A program made the translations under genes and the position numbers. This document shows, in pieces, positions 1 to 12,298 of a stretch of 64,000 nucleotides of DNA. Under the pieces are notes generated by a model that was not told the DNA's origin, did no database searches, and saw nothing but the letters and a program-made list of their open reading frames with translations. Numbering within the stretch: the first letter of the stretch is position 1; each line of letters starts with the position of its first letter. Source of the stretch: Marthasterias glacialis (taxonomy: Eukaryota > Echinodermata > Asteroidea > Forcipulatida > Asteriidae). The stretch spans positions 11,484,767 through 11,548,766 of the forward strand of contig OU452222.1 of NCBI GenBank assembly GCA_911728455.2, read 5' to 3'.

Positions 1-3000
1 TGCCACTACTCCGTGGAGTGGCCGCACTTGAGGTCCCCCGATCAATTTACCTCAAGTTTTTTTGGGGGTTTTATCAATTATTATTGATATTGGTTATCCT
101 TCTCAACTGATTACTATGCTAGGCAGTGTTCGCGGTAGTGGTGGCAAGCTGCGTGGGCCAGACAAGGTCGGTGTGCCGGCTTTACACGGCTCTTAGTGGC
201 GTTGATCTATGGGATATTACGCACAGTGCGGTGCCGTTATGAAAGAGGCCCAGAAGATAGAAGTGTTAGGTTTACACTGATATTTTGTTTTCTTTCTTTT
301 GCACAGCGTCGTTTTAAAGGAACAGCGTAGGACCTGAACATTAAAACTGTTCCCTAAACGACTATTTTTAAACATGTTATATCGAATTTACCGCTATAGC
401 CGGATAAAAAAGAACATACTTTGATACTAAGAGAATGTTAACCGCAGGCTGTATTCTTGGTTGAAAATGATGTACTTTTTATAAGTGATCTTTGTATTAC
501 GCATTAAACTTTATTACACAACATGTGGGATCTGCACAGCATCTTTGCCTGTACACGAATTATCTTTCTAACAGCAAAAACGCTGCATCATGAGGAAATC
601 CCTTGCTCCATTTATGCTAATCCTAAATGGAACTACCAAGCCTTCAGATATCAAGCGTTTTTTCTGGCTTTCATGGGATTCTATCGTAAAACATTAAGTC
701 AATCGCTGTAAAGCTCATCTCAACCGTTATAACGTAAAAAGCCCCCCAAGTTTCTTCACGGAAGAACCTGTTCCTCTTCCCACCAATACAACAAACATGT
801 TTTTGTATAAGACCTCGATATTCGAGGCAATAAAAACCTGACCATGTTCAATTTACCGCGGACAGCCGTTCGTCGCTCTTCCAATCTACACACGCCCACC
901 AGCACTACATAAAGTGGGGAGGTAATGACCGAACAATTACCTTCCATTAATCAAACATTCTGTTGCCATGGTAACCTTTTGTTTAGAGAGCTACGATGAT
1001 TCACAATTTTGTCGTTGTCTTCCATGTCCTCGCGGGCGCAAAAGTATAGCAAATGAAGCGAATGATGAGTTGATCAAATCGTTGATACGTCCTCGAACGT
1101 CCTATGTTTTTGTGAACACTTCATGCAATTCTTTTCAAGTAAATTTGACCTTGGGAAAGGTTTACTAAGGTATCAAGCAAACTTTTTAAACGTTCTGGAT
1201 TCAGACTTTTATTCAAATCGGTTCGCCCAATTCCATTTCCGACGATGGCTGTGGATGACATCTTGTGAAAGCACTGAAAAGTGGGCTTGAAAGATCTATA
1301 GTTTATACCATGACGACCTCTCAGTCTAATGTGCTTCCGGTTTGTATCCATCGATATCGCTTTATTTTTGGATAAATGGTTCACCCTTGAATTCAATCTG
1401 CGGCTTCGACCTTCCCCCAAAATCGGTTCTTCGATTGAATCTCAAATTACTGTCAATAACGCGTTTTGGCTGGAAATAGCACACGTTTCAAAAGATACAC
1501 TGTTCTGTATATAAAACACCCGATACTTTGACAAACAATATTTTATTTTTTTCCCTGCCCAATATTTCACTCCCACAGCAAGGCAGAATCCTTCCTCCTC
1601 AAGACAAAGTCAATTTTCTAAGTCTTTCAAACGGGGAAATTGTTTTAAAAGAAAATCTCTGAAAAACCAAAGTCTGAATTAACCTTCGATGTCAAATTCT
1701 GTTTACGAGAGTCAAGTTTCCATCTTTCTTGTATAGTGGCCGATGGCTTCTATAACGGATACAAGTCATGGTTGATTTATTTTTTTAACAATCAAGCAAC
1801 TGGGTCACAAAGTCGAACTGTGTTTCAAATTTCGCTTTTATTCTTTAAATTGGTAGAACAGAATCTTGATTAAAGTGACATTCAAAAGAGACATGATGGA
1901 ACCCAGAATACTTTTCTCAAAAGTACATCGCAAGGTTTTTTTTTTAAGTTGTTTTCCAAACTAGAGAAAAAAATGATGTAATAATGATCGTAGCCCGTAT
2001 TTAAAAAGATTGGTAAACATTGACACCAGAATCCGGGTGTCAGGATGCTAGATTTATGATTAATTCAGTTTGACCCAAATAAGGTCAGTCCCACAAGGTG
2101 TCTTGGTCAGTCTGATCTGGACTTTATTTTAAAATAACATGCATTTTCTGTTAATTTGACCCAATCGTGGTCATCAATGTTGATAATAAATTCCACTTAA
2201 GCTTGACCCAGAATTTGACCCAAAATGGGTCATACTATCCCAAAATGGATCTCCCCTATCTGGGTTTATTCTTACCGTTTTTTTTTTTTGTTTTTTTTTT
2301 TTGCGTGTCCAAACTTCACTTTAAAGTCTACATTTTGTCAGGAACGTATTCCTCATACACTGGCATCCCCTTAGGTTGACGGCCCCATTCGTACAGCGTT
2401 GAAATTGTCCCAGGCAATTAGACCGCACTACCTGAATGAAAGCAGGGGAACAAATCCGCTCTTGAGAAACTGTTTACAAAGCCTACTTTAATCTCATTAT
2501 AACGGCATCGCTCTGTAGCGTCATACACTTAAAAGCAAAATCCTAATTTCGCCTTCAGTTTCTGTCAGATATTACCGTGTTATATTGTTTGCTTCTTCCC
2601 CCCTCCCCCGTGCCTTTTTCGGAGCAACTCCCTTGGGGTCTTCCCCCCCCCTCACGGCCCGGTTGTCTAAATCAACAGGTGCTGCCGTTGTGTAAAAAAA
2701 AGAGAGAGCCTCAATCATTTAAAACCTTCAACTCGGTAATATCTCTGTGCATGTGCCATGTAACAGGTTGATTGGGTGTTGGGGACTGTTAATGGACTCC
2801 GCTCTGCATTACGCTCACAGTTAAGTTTTTTTTGAAATATCTCTAAACAATCGAGGAAAATTGTTATAGAAATGGGACTTTTAAGGTAAGACATTGTGTT
2901 ATTGTTTTGTATCTGTTTTGTGTGGGGGGATTTTCTCCATTATTTCTATCAGTTCATCCCGTAATTCAATGCCCAGGTGACTAATTAGATTTATATTCAG

Positions 3001-5719
3001 GTAGGTTTTTAAATCAAATGCAGTTGGATATTTTTTCAACATGAAATATTCGTGTTTATTGTTATGACTTCATTGTTCAACAACTTTAATTTGAAACATT
3101 AGTTTAAATTATGACAGAAAAAAAGCAATAAAGGGTGCCACTTTGAATCCGTCAGGGTGACAGTTTTCCAATGTTTTTAATTGTTTAAGTAGGCCCTACC
3201 TGAAGCCAACCAAACGTGCTTAAACATGATGTTGAATGGACATGCAGAATAAATGGACGGGAAATTACCTGCCCTTTCTGTCCATTTTTGGAATGAAATT
3301 TATTAGAGTAGTTAACAAAATTGACAATTCTAATCAACTCAAATTATTTTCAGTATAAGCCTGCATATCCATTCACATATTGAAACACTTGTGGTGTTTT
3401 CAGGTATTTAAAATAGTAACAACCATTGAAAAAACTCATGACGTGACAGTAGACAGTTATTGCATTTCCCGGAATATGTTAAGTCATAGATAGATGGCGC
3501 TTTACAAGTTTTAATTATTATTATTATTATTATCGTGGCCTTTCCGTTAATAAAACACCGGGAAAATGGTTGATATAATGTCGTCATGAATTATGTGTCA
3601 CTCGAACAAAACCTTGGTGATTGCATTTCCCAGGTGTGTTAAAATGAGTTACGTGTATAATGCATAGACGTTACTAAATTAAATAAAAATATACCCTTAA
3701 TAAAAAAAAGTAAAAAAAAATTAAAAAGCATGTTTCAACAGGTTTCACATGTCTTGGTTAGCCTGATTAAAAACATTGACTTCCAGCGGTATGGAAAAGG
3801 ACTACGCGGTTTATTTTCATAGTGGCAGCTTCAACACCAGCCCGACCTTCAGTACACAGGAAACAAAATTCTTTGATATAATCTTGTCATCATTTGCCGA
3901 AATTAAAAAGGCAATATCTTCAAGTTGTGCTTTCCACCAAAACCACAACGAAATATGATGTCTATTTTTTAGTCACGCCGTAAATCAATAATAAGCTATA
4001 CTACACTCGACCCCATGAAAAAATATGAAACGCGTTCGTTTTTAAATATTCGTTATTCTTTAAACTGAATTTATATCGACCAACCTTGGACATTTTAAAT
4101 ATTATTAAAAATGCACAGTTCCGGTTCCAAGAAATTTACCTTTCATTAAAAAACACAATATTTTCTTAACAAAATATGCATTGGGCATACGTTTTATACT
4201 TATTTCTCCCCATTTATTTTCTTCAAACACAGTTTTTTTTTTTTTTTTTTTTATTATTATAAATTATTATTATAGAAGAGTAAGAATGGTTACCAGTCTT
4301 TAACTATCACACACAACATTGTATCTTTGAAGTTGGTCGAGGGAAGAGCCAGTTTATTAATTTTACTCGACGTTTCGAGAAGCATGCTTTGGTTGTTTTC
4401 AAGAAACACGTAGTGTCTGTAAAAGAGACAGTCTATAAAGTAATGTTTATTTGTATTATAATAATTTTATTTGGAGCATTCGCCTTCCCGTAGTGGAATA
4501 ATAATTGTTCCTTTTTGATTGGTTGTCACGTTTCCTAAAGTATCACTCACGTGTGGTTGATTTTGATCCTTGATTGGTCCTCTGTTCAGTATTTCATTCT
4601 TCTGTTTGATTGGTTCCCTTGTCGTAATTCGCTGGTTGCCATAGTGGGTGGTGTCACAACTCCTCAGTTTGGATGCAGATGGCTGGTAATCGCTTGTCAT
4701 TGGTACCCACGTCTCATTTGACTAGACCGCGACTTTAGTGACCAAGCTTGATTGCTTCATGCTCATGCATATCATTGGTTCTCACATTTCATTGGTTCAC
4801 ATCTGGTCGGTTAAGTTTTGAAAACGGTTCAGTTGTTCTCGCCGGTGGTTGGAAACCTCTGTTTTGTTGTATTGGATTGTCACGCAAATCATGGAGGAAT
4901 GAAAAGGAAATTTGTTCAAGGAAATTTGTTCAATGGGAGAAGGAATTTATTTCCATGGATGAAGGGCATCTTAAAGAAGGGAGTACTTAAGAAGTCCAAA
5001 AAAAAAGAAGCTTTTCTATACAACTACATTGCTAAACTTACTCTCTTAATTCCGTAGCCGAAGATTTCCGGAACATGGTCGCCCCCATATGGGGAATTCC
5101 AGTGCGATATTATTTGGGTTGCCAAACTCCAGAAACCACAGTCCCAAATGAGGACAAATAGTGTATTAATTCGTTAGTTCAAATCCAGAAAAAAATCTCT
5201 CTGAACGTTCTTATTTGGCAAAAATAGTGATGCATCCGGGTCATTTTGGATGACACAGTCACAAGTCTCACTGCTCTTGCTGCTAATAAAGGCAAAGTGA
5301 ATGGTTCCCTCAATTAAGTTTTGTGGGCCAGAGGAACTTTAGCAAACTACGTCCAGGAGCAAGACTTATTAATTTAGGTTTTCCGTCACTCAGGTTGATC
5401 CCCAACACCTTACACAAATAACACTTTGTCATTTCAACCATGGTCAAGGGATTGATACAGTCCATCAGATTACGGATATTAAGTTTGCACGAAATTTGCA
5501 CTTAAAGAGTCAAATTTCACCACAGGTCAGGAACGGAAGAGGGCGCTATTAGGTCCGTGTTTTGCGATTGATCCAGCCTCATCAAGCATAACAAATTCAA
5601 ACAGCTAAATAAATAGATTTTAATAAAAGACAAAGACAATTGTTGTGCTAGTGTGCTTGTTTTTCATTTGAGTTTATCACTTCGAAGATTTAATTTACAA
5701 AGTCTTCCGTATTTTTCAG
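1..5719. other. Upstream non-coding region, no gene recognised
   Basis: No reading frame here resembles a known protein or carries a convincing splice pattern. The stretch is AT-rich with long T and A runs (about 2280-2302, 3700-3730, 4230-4252) and a short TTA microsatellite near 3517-3533. An unseen 5' exon or the promoter of the transporter at 5720-8082 may lie here, because that gene's first visible exon is preceded by a good splice acceptor. I could not identify such an exon. Confidence 0.5.
4310..4800 (-). repeat. Possible retroelement 3' end remnant
   Basis: Read on the minus strand, the stretch around 4330-4385 contains CGAAACGTCGAG followed by a run that reads like L-I-N-W-L-F-P-R-P, a motif often seen near the ends of degenerate retroelements in marine invertebrates. 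The adjoining 4467-4700 is open on the minus strand but not recognisable. The same interval has repeated ATTGGT/ACCAAT motifs. This is a weak call based on end-motif resemblance only. Confidence 0.25.
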
Positions 5720-6036
5720 GAACGACATACCCCGGGGCCAGGAGCAACGGGTGTCCGAGCAGGCACCCCGACAGAGTCAGACCAATCCCCGCGACACCCC
5801 TCCACCAACCCCCGCCAACGCCATGGACCAACTCCGCTCCATCGGAACCCATCTTCGCTCGTCCATCCTCCGCTACGGGGTGCCGATTTACGACGCCAAG
5901 GGGGAGGACATCGAGCTGTGTAACTCGGTTGCCAGCGAGACAACTCTCGGCAGCTTACAGCCCAACGGACACATCACTCTGGCCGAGACTAAGAGTGAGG
6001 GCGTACCTACTGATCCCGATGACCCCGCGCACAGAG
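5720..6036 (+). CDS. Transporter exon: cytosolic N-terminal region
   Basis: The acceptor TTTTTCAG ends at 5719 and the donor GTCAGG starts at 6037. The exon would be entered in phase 2 and leaves in phase 1. It encodes a Pro/Gln-rich stretch and, from Met 5823, a soluble region containing G-V-P-I-Y-D-A-K-G-E-D-I-E. No membrane segment is present, as expected for the cytosolic N-terminus of SLC32 proteins. GC content is clearly higher than the flanks. Confidence 0.75.
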
Positions 6037-8082
6037 GTCAGGCTCCAACATGTTCCCTTAAAGCAACTAATTGCCGATACCCATGAAGCTACCAGACCAT
6101 TTTATAAACCATTGTTTTTATAATGACTTTCAAACTTAATACTTATGCCATAATAAGACTATTACATTAGTTTTCAAACAGATGTGTTTCAAAGTAGAGA
6201 CGAATCCATAATATCACAAAGGCCTCTGGTGTCTAAATTTGGCTACCTTGCTGTTAAGAATGGAAAGGATGCATTTACAAAGTTCAGGCCTCAAGGGCCC
6301 TCACCAGAGCAGTAATACCTAAAGGCCGCCATAGACTTTTACCATGGTGCGGCCATCTTGTTTTTTTCTTTCATTCAAACCAATGTAACCATTCTGAGGC
6401 TCGCAGGGAAAACAGTCTGGCGCCTTCCCATAAATCGATAATGTAAACTATCAGTGTTATTGTGTATACAGGGCGTTTGACTATAAAAGATGGCTGCAGC
6501 ATGATAAAGGTCTATTGTGCGAAGGTGATGGCTTCGGCTGTGGCTACGGCTTGATCGCCGAAAAGTCGCTTGATTAGGGCACGGTTTTATATTGACTTTT
6601 ATTGTTTTGTAACCGATTGTTTGTTCTCCTTTTTATGTAGGCACCAGTTCGGTATGGCAGGCGGGATGGAACGTAGGCAACTGCATGCAGGGTATAGGTA
6701 TGCTGAGCTTACCCTACATGGTGAAAGAGGGCGGGCTTGCTGCACTCATAACGATGGCTGTGGTGCTCATCATAGGCAATTACACAAGCAAGGTAATCCG
6801 AGTGTGAAGACACGCAACGATATCGCTTTATATTCTAAAAGCACAAAACGGGTTCAAAAGCGCCAGTTTGCGTTGAATTGTGGGTTCAATTCCCAGCTTT
6901 GACTGATCGTGGCACGTCACTTTTCGAATGTGTTGGGACTGTGATCAAATTAATGATGCAGTGTTCTTTCATTCTTTTCCCCCTTCTCCATTTCTGTGTA
7001 CGCAGGTTTTAGTGTACTGTCTCTACGAGGACCGCATAACCGTCCACTCCAAAGGCAAACCCGAAAAAGTCCGCGTGCGCAAAACGTACGCAGACGTAGC
7101 GGATGCCTGCTATAAATATGGCGGCTCAACCCTGAACATTATGCAAATTATCGACGTCATAGCCGTGGCGGCGCTCTACTTGGAATTAGCAGGCTCTCTC
7201 CTCGTGGACACTTTTTACATGGCCGGACTCTCGAAGCTCTCGTGGACCGTTATATGTGGGATGGTCTTACTGCCGACGATTTTCTTCCGGCATTTGACCA
7301 AGATTTCCTGGTTGAGCTGCGTCGCTGTGGTGTCACTTATCATAATGTTCTTCAGTGTGGTATGGTATAGCCTCGGGAAGAGTATAGTCTGGGACATAAC
7401 GAGTGTTCCGGCGTTCAATCTTCAGAGGTACTCAGTTAGTGCGTCCATTATCCTGTTCAACTTCGGGACCCAGTTCATCATGCCCGGCGTTGAAGACAGC
7501 ATGAGCGACCGCTCCAAGTTTAATGTGATGGTCAACTTTACTTACGTCATTACGGGTATTCTAAACATCGCTTACGCCCTCTTTGCTTACCTGTCCTTCG
7601 GTCTGGAGACCAAGGAGTTTATCACGTACAACATGCCACTGGGGCCGCTGCAGGGCGCCGTGAGCATGCTGTTCGTGATCAAGTCCCTCCTGTCCTACCC
7701 CTTGATGCTGTTCCTGGTCGTGAACTCCGTGGACTCCATGAAGTTGTCGTTCTTACCGCCGTGCAGCGGGCCGACCCCGGAACGCATGCCGCCCGCCTGG
7801 GCGATGATCTTTCGCGCGCTCCTCGTGCTCTTCACCCTCCTCCTCGCCGTGGTGATACCGCACTTCACGCTGCTCATGGGTGTGACCGGGAGTCTTACGA
7901 GTCCGTGGCTAGACTTTATATTTCCCTGTATCTTTTACTTGAAATTGAAACGGAAGTCGTTGGCATGCTGGGAGGTGTGTTTAAACTGGTTCATAATAGG
8001 TGTAGGTTTCGTTGGTGGGATTGTGGGCTTGGTATATTCAACAAAAGCATTGATTAACGCTTATTCCGAAGACTTTAGCTAA
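5720..8082 (+). CDS. SLC32A1-like: SLC32-family vesicular inhibitory amino acid transporter-like protein (three exons visible)
   Basis: Join 5720-6036, 6641-6792, 7006-8082. The family is the proton-driven vesicular GABA/glycine transporter (VIAAT/VGAT, worm unc-47), which loads synaptic vesicles. The sequence shows a hydrophilic N-terminal region, then the family hallmark around W-Q-A-G-W-N-V-G-N and L-S-L-P-Y-M-V at the exon 2 start, about nine to ten hydrophobic segments, L-L-S-Y-P-L in the late membrane region, and P-H-F-T-L-L-M-G-V-T-G-S near the end, matching VGAT P-H-F-A-L-L-M-G-L-T-G-S. Two starts are possible. ATG at 5823 has a strong context (gccATGG), and an in-frame stop at 5691-5693 lies just above it, giving 480 residues against about 525 in human VGAT. 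Alternatively the acceptor at 5718-5719 joins an unseen upstream exon. The N-terminal half is rather divergent, so it may be a family paralogue and not the one-to-one VGAT orthologue; substrate is unproven. Confidence 0.85.
6641..6792 (+). CDS. Transporter exon: first membrane segments
   Basis: The acceptor TTTTATGTAG ends at 6640 and the donor GTAATC starts at 6793. It is 152 nt, entered in phase 1 and left in phase 0, in frame with both neighbours. It carries the SLC32 signature W-Q-A-G-W-N-V-G-N-C-M-Q-G followed by L-S-L-P-Y-M-V and a hydrophobic helix ending I-I-G-N-Y-T-S-K. Confidence 0.9.
7006..8082 (+). CDS. Transporter terminal exon: remaining membrane domain and stop
   Basis: The acceptor TGTACGCAG ends at 7005; the exon stays open for 358 codons to TAA at 8080-8082. 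It begins V-L-V-Y-C-L-Y-E-D, equivalent to the cytosolic loop after the second helix of VGAT, and then has repeated 18-22 residue hydrophobic segments. Motifs include N-F-G-T-Q-F-I-M-P-G-V-E-D-S-M and L-L-S-Y-P-L-M-L-F. The last codons are S-E-D-F-S. Confidence 0.92.
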   Translation, partial: VLVYCLYEDRITVHSKGKPEKVRVRKTYADVADACYKYGGSTLNIMQIIDVIAVAALYLELAGSLLVDTFYMAGLSKLSWTVICGMVLLPTIFFRHLTKISWLSCVAVVSLIIMFFSVVWYSLGKSIVWDITSVPAFNLQRYSVSASIILFNFGTQFIMPGVEDSMSDRSKFNVMVNFTYVITGILNIAYALFAYLSFGLETKEFITYNMPLGPLQGAVSMLFVIKSLLSYPLMLFLVVNSVDSMKLSFLPPCSGPTPERMPPAWAMIFRALLVLFTLLLAVVIPHFTLLMGVTGSLTSPWLDFIFPCIFYLKLKRKSLACWEVCLNWFIIGVGFVGGIVGLVYSTKALINAYSEDFS

Positions 8083-8590
8083 GCAATATGCAACGGGATA
8101 TATCTCTTCGGGACATGTGACAACGTAACTTTCGAAGACACTTCGGTTAAATTTCATCCTACTAAAGCTTTAACACTCATTTACTTTCAGTCTGTACTTT
8201 TGGAATATTTACGGTTCACCCGTGGATGCGTATACATGTAGTTACAATCTGACATGGGGTGGCTCTAAAATAATATTAATTAGGCCTACTGCAAGTTTGT
8301 TATGTTTTCATTATGAAATGGAACGCCCAAATCCAAGTCAGAATTTACGCGCATACTGAGTTATAACTTCAAGATATTTTGTTTACAATTATTTTTGTAT
8401 CACGCTGCCACGATCGTTGTGATGTTCCCGTTATGTCACAGCAATCTATACTACTGGTTCTTACTGCAACAAAAAGGAGCCACACTATTTTTTTTGACTT
8501 CTAGTATCGGTTTGGTTGGATTTATTCGGTTGAATTTGTTGTGGAAGAAAAACGAGATGGCGCACCGTATGGGAGATTAGTTCGCACAAA

Positions 8591-8596
8591 AATAAA
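8591..8596 (+). promoter_or_regulatory. Candidate polyadenylation signal of the transporter gene
   Basis: This is the first AATAAA downstream of the transporter stop, about 510 nt after it. No closer canonical signal was seen. It lies just before an inverted-repeat element, so chance occurrence is possible. Confidence 0.3.
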
Positions 8597-8628
8597 ACAA
8601 TATCATTCAACATTAGGGAACTTTTCGA

Positions 8629-8739
8629 CGCTAGGTGGCAGCAAACATAGCCTACCAGGTAAATTTCCATTGTTTACGAAATTCATACGCACACTTCCGG
8701 GACAATGGATTTACCTGCTAAGTCTGCTGCCACCAAGCG
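8629..8739. repeat. Short foldback element (MITE-like), family copy 1
   Basis: The arms CGCTAGGTGGCAGCA (left) and TGCTGCCACCAAGCG (right) pair, and internally AGGTAAATTTCCATTGT pairs with ACAATGGATTTACCT. A related hairpin lies at 48263-48345 inside an SRCR intron, so this is a dispersed family and not a unique hairpin. Confidence 0.65.
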
Positions 8740-10447
8740 TAATTAAAGGTATCCCAATAATGTTTTCAATTAAGTCACTTGAAAAAAAAGGCTTTCCCGA
8801 TATGTTGGACGTCAGCACGTCACTTATCCACAACATGATGGCGATTGGCCTGGCGATTGGCCAGTGGTTGCATCACTGGAAAGATACGCCCTCAGTTTGA
8901 ATTATTTACTATAGTTCTAGTCCGTAATGGTGTTTTCACAGATCCCATGTCAAGTATATATGTCTATCCAAGTGTTATTTACATAAACAAACTCAAGAAT
9001 TTGTTTGTTTTTTTTTTTCTTCGTATATTTAATATTCAGCATATTTTTTAGTCCATGCTTTTAAGGCTTTTTATTGAATGTATTACGTCAATTATATAGA
9101 AATGTATTAGCTTTATGATAACAGATATTTGAAGTATAGTTTATTTCCTTAGATATAAATTATATTTAAATGAAAATATAAATAAATAGAGGCTTTTTAT
9201 GATACATGTGATATTAAAGAAGGTTTTAACGCTGTATATCATCAAAAATTTAAGTTTTATTTTTATTATATAAATACCCTTTAGGAATCAATCATTTATG
9301 TGTACGCCAACATTGCTGGGTTGCAATAGACGCCATCTTTGATAGCAATTTCTATTCTTTGGCCTGTAGCAGCGTCAAGCTCTGTAAATTTCAACGTAGC
9401 TTATGCTGAATGAGGCGCTTATGAAATGCACGCGTGCCGTCCTAATACACAGTTGTTAAAGATGGCTGATTTTTTCCGATTGCTGACGTCATGTGCAACC
9501 CATTGTTGATTTGTTGACACAATTTTTTTTAGTAAGGATGTCTGGAAGTAATAAGAAGAAAACAATATTTATGGTTTTTTTTTTAGGTGTTTGGAGCAAC
9601 GCTCGGAACACCTCTTGTTTTTGTTCGGTTTTTTTTTCAGTTTTAAAAATGTAGATGATAAGTTTGTCCACATGTGGGATACATCGGAAATGTCAATTCA
9701 GGACATGGCCTCTCTGGATGAGCGGAAGGAGGTCAAATCTTGCGACTGTTTGCGGCCGTTATTGGCAATTATAAAGCTGCCCGCATCGTGGCCGCTAGGG
9801 TCTCTCTTATGGGATTTCTCCTTCGACGGGCCTCAACCATCAAATCAAGTCTTCATCGGTTGTGGCATACATTTTATAAGAGGGGTGTTCCCGAAATTCA
9901 AGTAAGATTTCAAGAAGGAGAAAAAAAGATGTATTTGTACTAAAACAGCGGCACGTTTCCGGGGTTTGATTTGCTTGAATGGCAGAGTAAGTTTTTCCCA
10001 TGCGGTTCCGGTAGTTTGTGAATAACGTTCATAAACAAATGCCCCCGAATGCAGGAACAATGAATGGAGTCGTAATAATCAACCTTCATGCATTGACTTC
10101 ATGTCGCCGCCATCTTAGAGGTAAAACGTTCATGAAACAATAGAAACACAACTGTACGCGCACTCCAAAGAATGGACCAATGAGGAGCCTTATTTTGAGT
10201 GAGATGGCCTATCCAGGCAATAACAGTGGAGATTGATGGTCAATAATTGTTGCACACGCCCTTTTCTGCTTCTGTGCTTTTGCTCTGCCTCTACGGCATA
10301 GGCTCGCTCAGTCAGCAGTTTTGAAAACTTGTACTTTTAATAAGGGCTTCAAGAAGGCAGGCGGAACCTAGAGCCGATAGTTACACGCTAGCTCGAGACA
10401 CTCAAAGGAACCAATAAAATGTCAAGATTCGTTCATTTTTTGTTTTG

Positions 10448-10806
10448 AAGCCCCAGCTCAACATTGGTAGTGTCTGTAAATGCTTCCATTCTTTGCACAT
10501 ATCAAGATATGTGTAATAAAACTAACTTGTGAAAATTTCAGCTCATTTCGTTATTTCATTTGCGAGAAAACGGTAAAAATGCATTCAGCATTTTTGTACG
10601 CATTCCTACAGGCAGAGTTTTCGTCTCAGTGAGACGAGAGGTAATTTTGGATGTTATTTCATTTATTATTTTGAAGACGATAACACTTCAGGCAGAAATG
10701 TTTCAAGGAAATTTTCCCACTATCGTTATCTTTAAACCAGGTAAGGTATATATGTAAATCTGTGAACATTTATGTTTTTCTTCTTACCAATGTTGAGCCG
10801 GGGCTT
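10448..10806 (+). mobile_element. Non-autonomous inverted-repeat element, copy 1 (about 360 bp)
   Basis: The ends are inverted repeats: AAGCCCCAGCTCAACATTGG at the left, and the complement of AAGCCCCGGCTCAACATTGG at the right. No long reading frame. The interior matches, in reverse orientation, the element at 58755-59096, so both belong to one MITE-like family. No target-site duplication is obvious. Confidence 0.75.
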
Positions 10807-11466
10807 TAAGGCAGCCAAATTGACCGAAGTGCCACTGAAAGCCGGCCTCAGCGGAAAGGGCAAGGTCAGTGGTGTCTCCCTGAGCCACCCATATCAGACA
10901 GGAAGGCTTATCGGATTACAAGGCAACGCTAGCCGATAGGATTGTTGGCTGGATTCTTGACACTAACTCATGAAACCAAGGGGGCCCATGGTCTCCACAC
11001 CTTCACCTCACCTGCTGGTTTTCCTTCCAGTTCGTAGAACTCTGCGTCATCACCTTCTCTATCTATGTTTTTTCGTGGGTTTTTTTGCAAGGCTTTGGAT
11101 GACTTTTTGAAGTTCCTAAACTTACAAGAGAACTTCTCTTGGTGAGTTGTAGCCCCAAATGGTGAAATTTGGCTTGGGGATATTGACAAGAATCTTGTCA
11201 AACATGAAGCGTGGCCATTTTATCAAACTTTCTTTTGACTTTACTCACAAAACGTGATCCCAGAGATTGATTGGTCAGATAAACGAGGTTGACCTCCTCG
11301 ACCCCACAAGGCACATCACCTGATAATATCCGTGTACTATATGGATATTGTTTGCATTAAACGTTTCTGGACAGACAAGGTTGAGTTGAATTGTTTGTGT
11401 AATTAATGCAGAAAACTGACGCAGTAGACAAAACCATTTTATACAATATTTTGTGTTGAAATGAGT

Positions 11467-11599
11467 ATCCTGTTGGTAAAGTGATGACGTTTTGGAGCCA
11501 GAGAAGTGCTTTATAACGAATGTTCATGTACTGTGTATGTATACCATTCGTTTACATTACACTTCTTGCTCCAAAAACGTCATCACTTACCAACAGGAT
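11467..11599. repeat. Long near-perfect hairpin
   Basis: About 40 bp at the left (starting ATCCTGTTGGTAAAGTGATG) reappears as the complement at the right (ending CACTTACCAACAGGAT), separated by roughly 50 bp. Arms differ at only a few positions. It could be a small foldback element or transcribed hairpin. Confidence 0.7.
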
Positions 11600-12109
11600 G
11601 CAGCATGCGTTCTTTCTTTTTTTATTAATAAGTGTATTGAGAGTAAGTTCTGTGTTTCGTCCGTTCGTTGTTTCGTTTGTGCGGTTTTTTTTTTCGTTAT
11701 ATCGTTTATTGCCTGTCTATTTCGTATAATTCTCTTTGTTTAAGGGCACCTCGCTTTCTGATTGTGCCCATAACGCTGTTCCAGTTCATTTTTATTATTT
11801 CAATTCTTGTATTGTTTTAACTGTGCCTGTGTTTACACTATCTCTTTATTTTGTATTCGTGTAATGGTTGTATATATATTCAGAGTTTGAATAAATGTCA
11901 ACAACAACACTGCTCGCACTCATTCTGGCGCCATATTGGCTTACACCCATGTGCAACACAGCATTAACAAACGGCAGTTTTCATTACACCAACAAAGGAT
12001 CAGACTACCCTGTGCGCTTTCTTTTTCGGTTTGGTAACTAATGCTAAATCTCTTGAATTCGTGACCATTCCGATATCTCAAAAACAAGAAACTGGATGCT
12101 TTACTTAAA

Positions 12110-12298
12110 GGGGCTGTGTCGTCATGATACAGCTGGCCTGTGGCGGTGCATGCAAAGATGAACTCTCACCCAAATACTGCAAACGCGCACGCTTGCGGTC
12201 AAATCTCAAAGGGTGCCGTGCTTGTCACAAAGTGACGCACGAGCGCGTCGTAAAAGGGTTATTCCATTTTGCTGCTGTAATCGTGACGACACAGCCCC
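12110..12298. mobile_element. Small inverted-repeat element (about 190 bp)
   Basis: It begins GGGGCTGTGTCGTCATGA and ends with its near-complement TCGTGACGACACAGCCCC. The interior is GC-richer than the flanks and non-coding. This fits a MITE; no second copy was seen in the window. Confidence 0.6.

Noticed and set aside
1121..1420. 99-codon minus-strand frame
   Set aside because: No family resemblance and no splice context; length is within chance for the region.
4748..5057. Two overlapping plus-strand frames near 4750-5057
   Set aside because: They overlap in different frames, are rich in Lys and match nothing I recognise.
9591..9905. 104-codon plus-strand frame and an opposing minus-strand frame
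   Set aside because: Not recognisable, T-rich start, no splice or family support.
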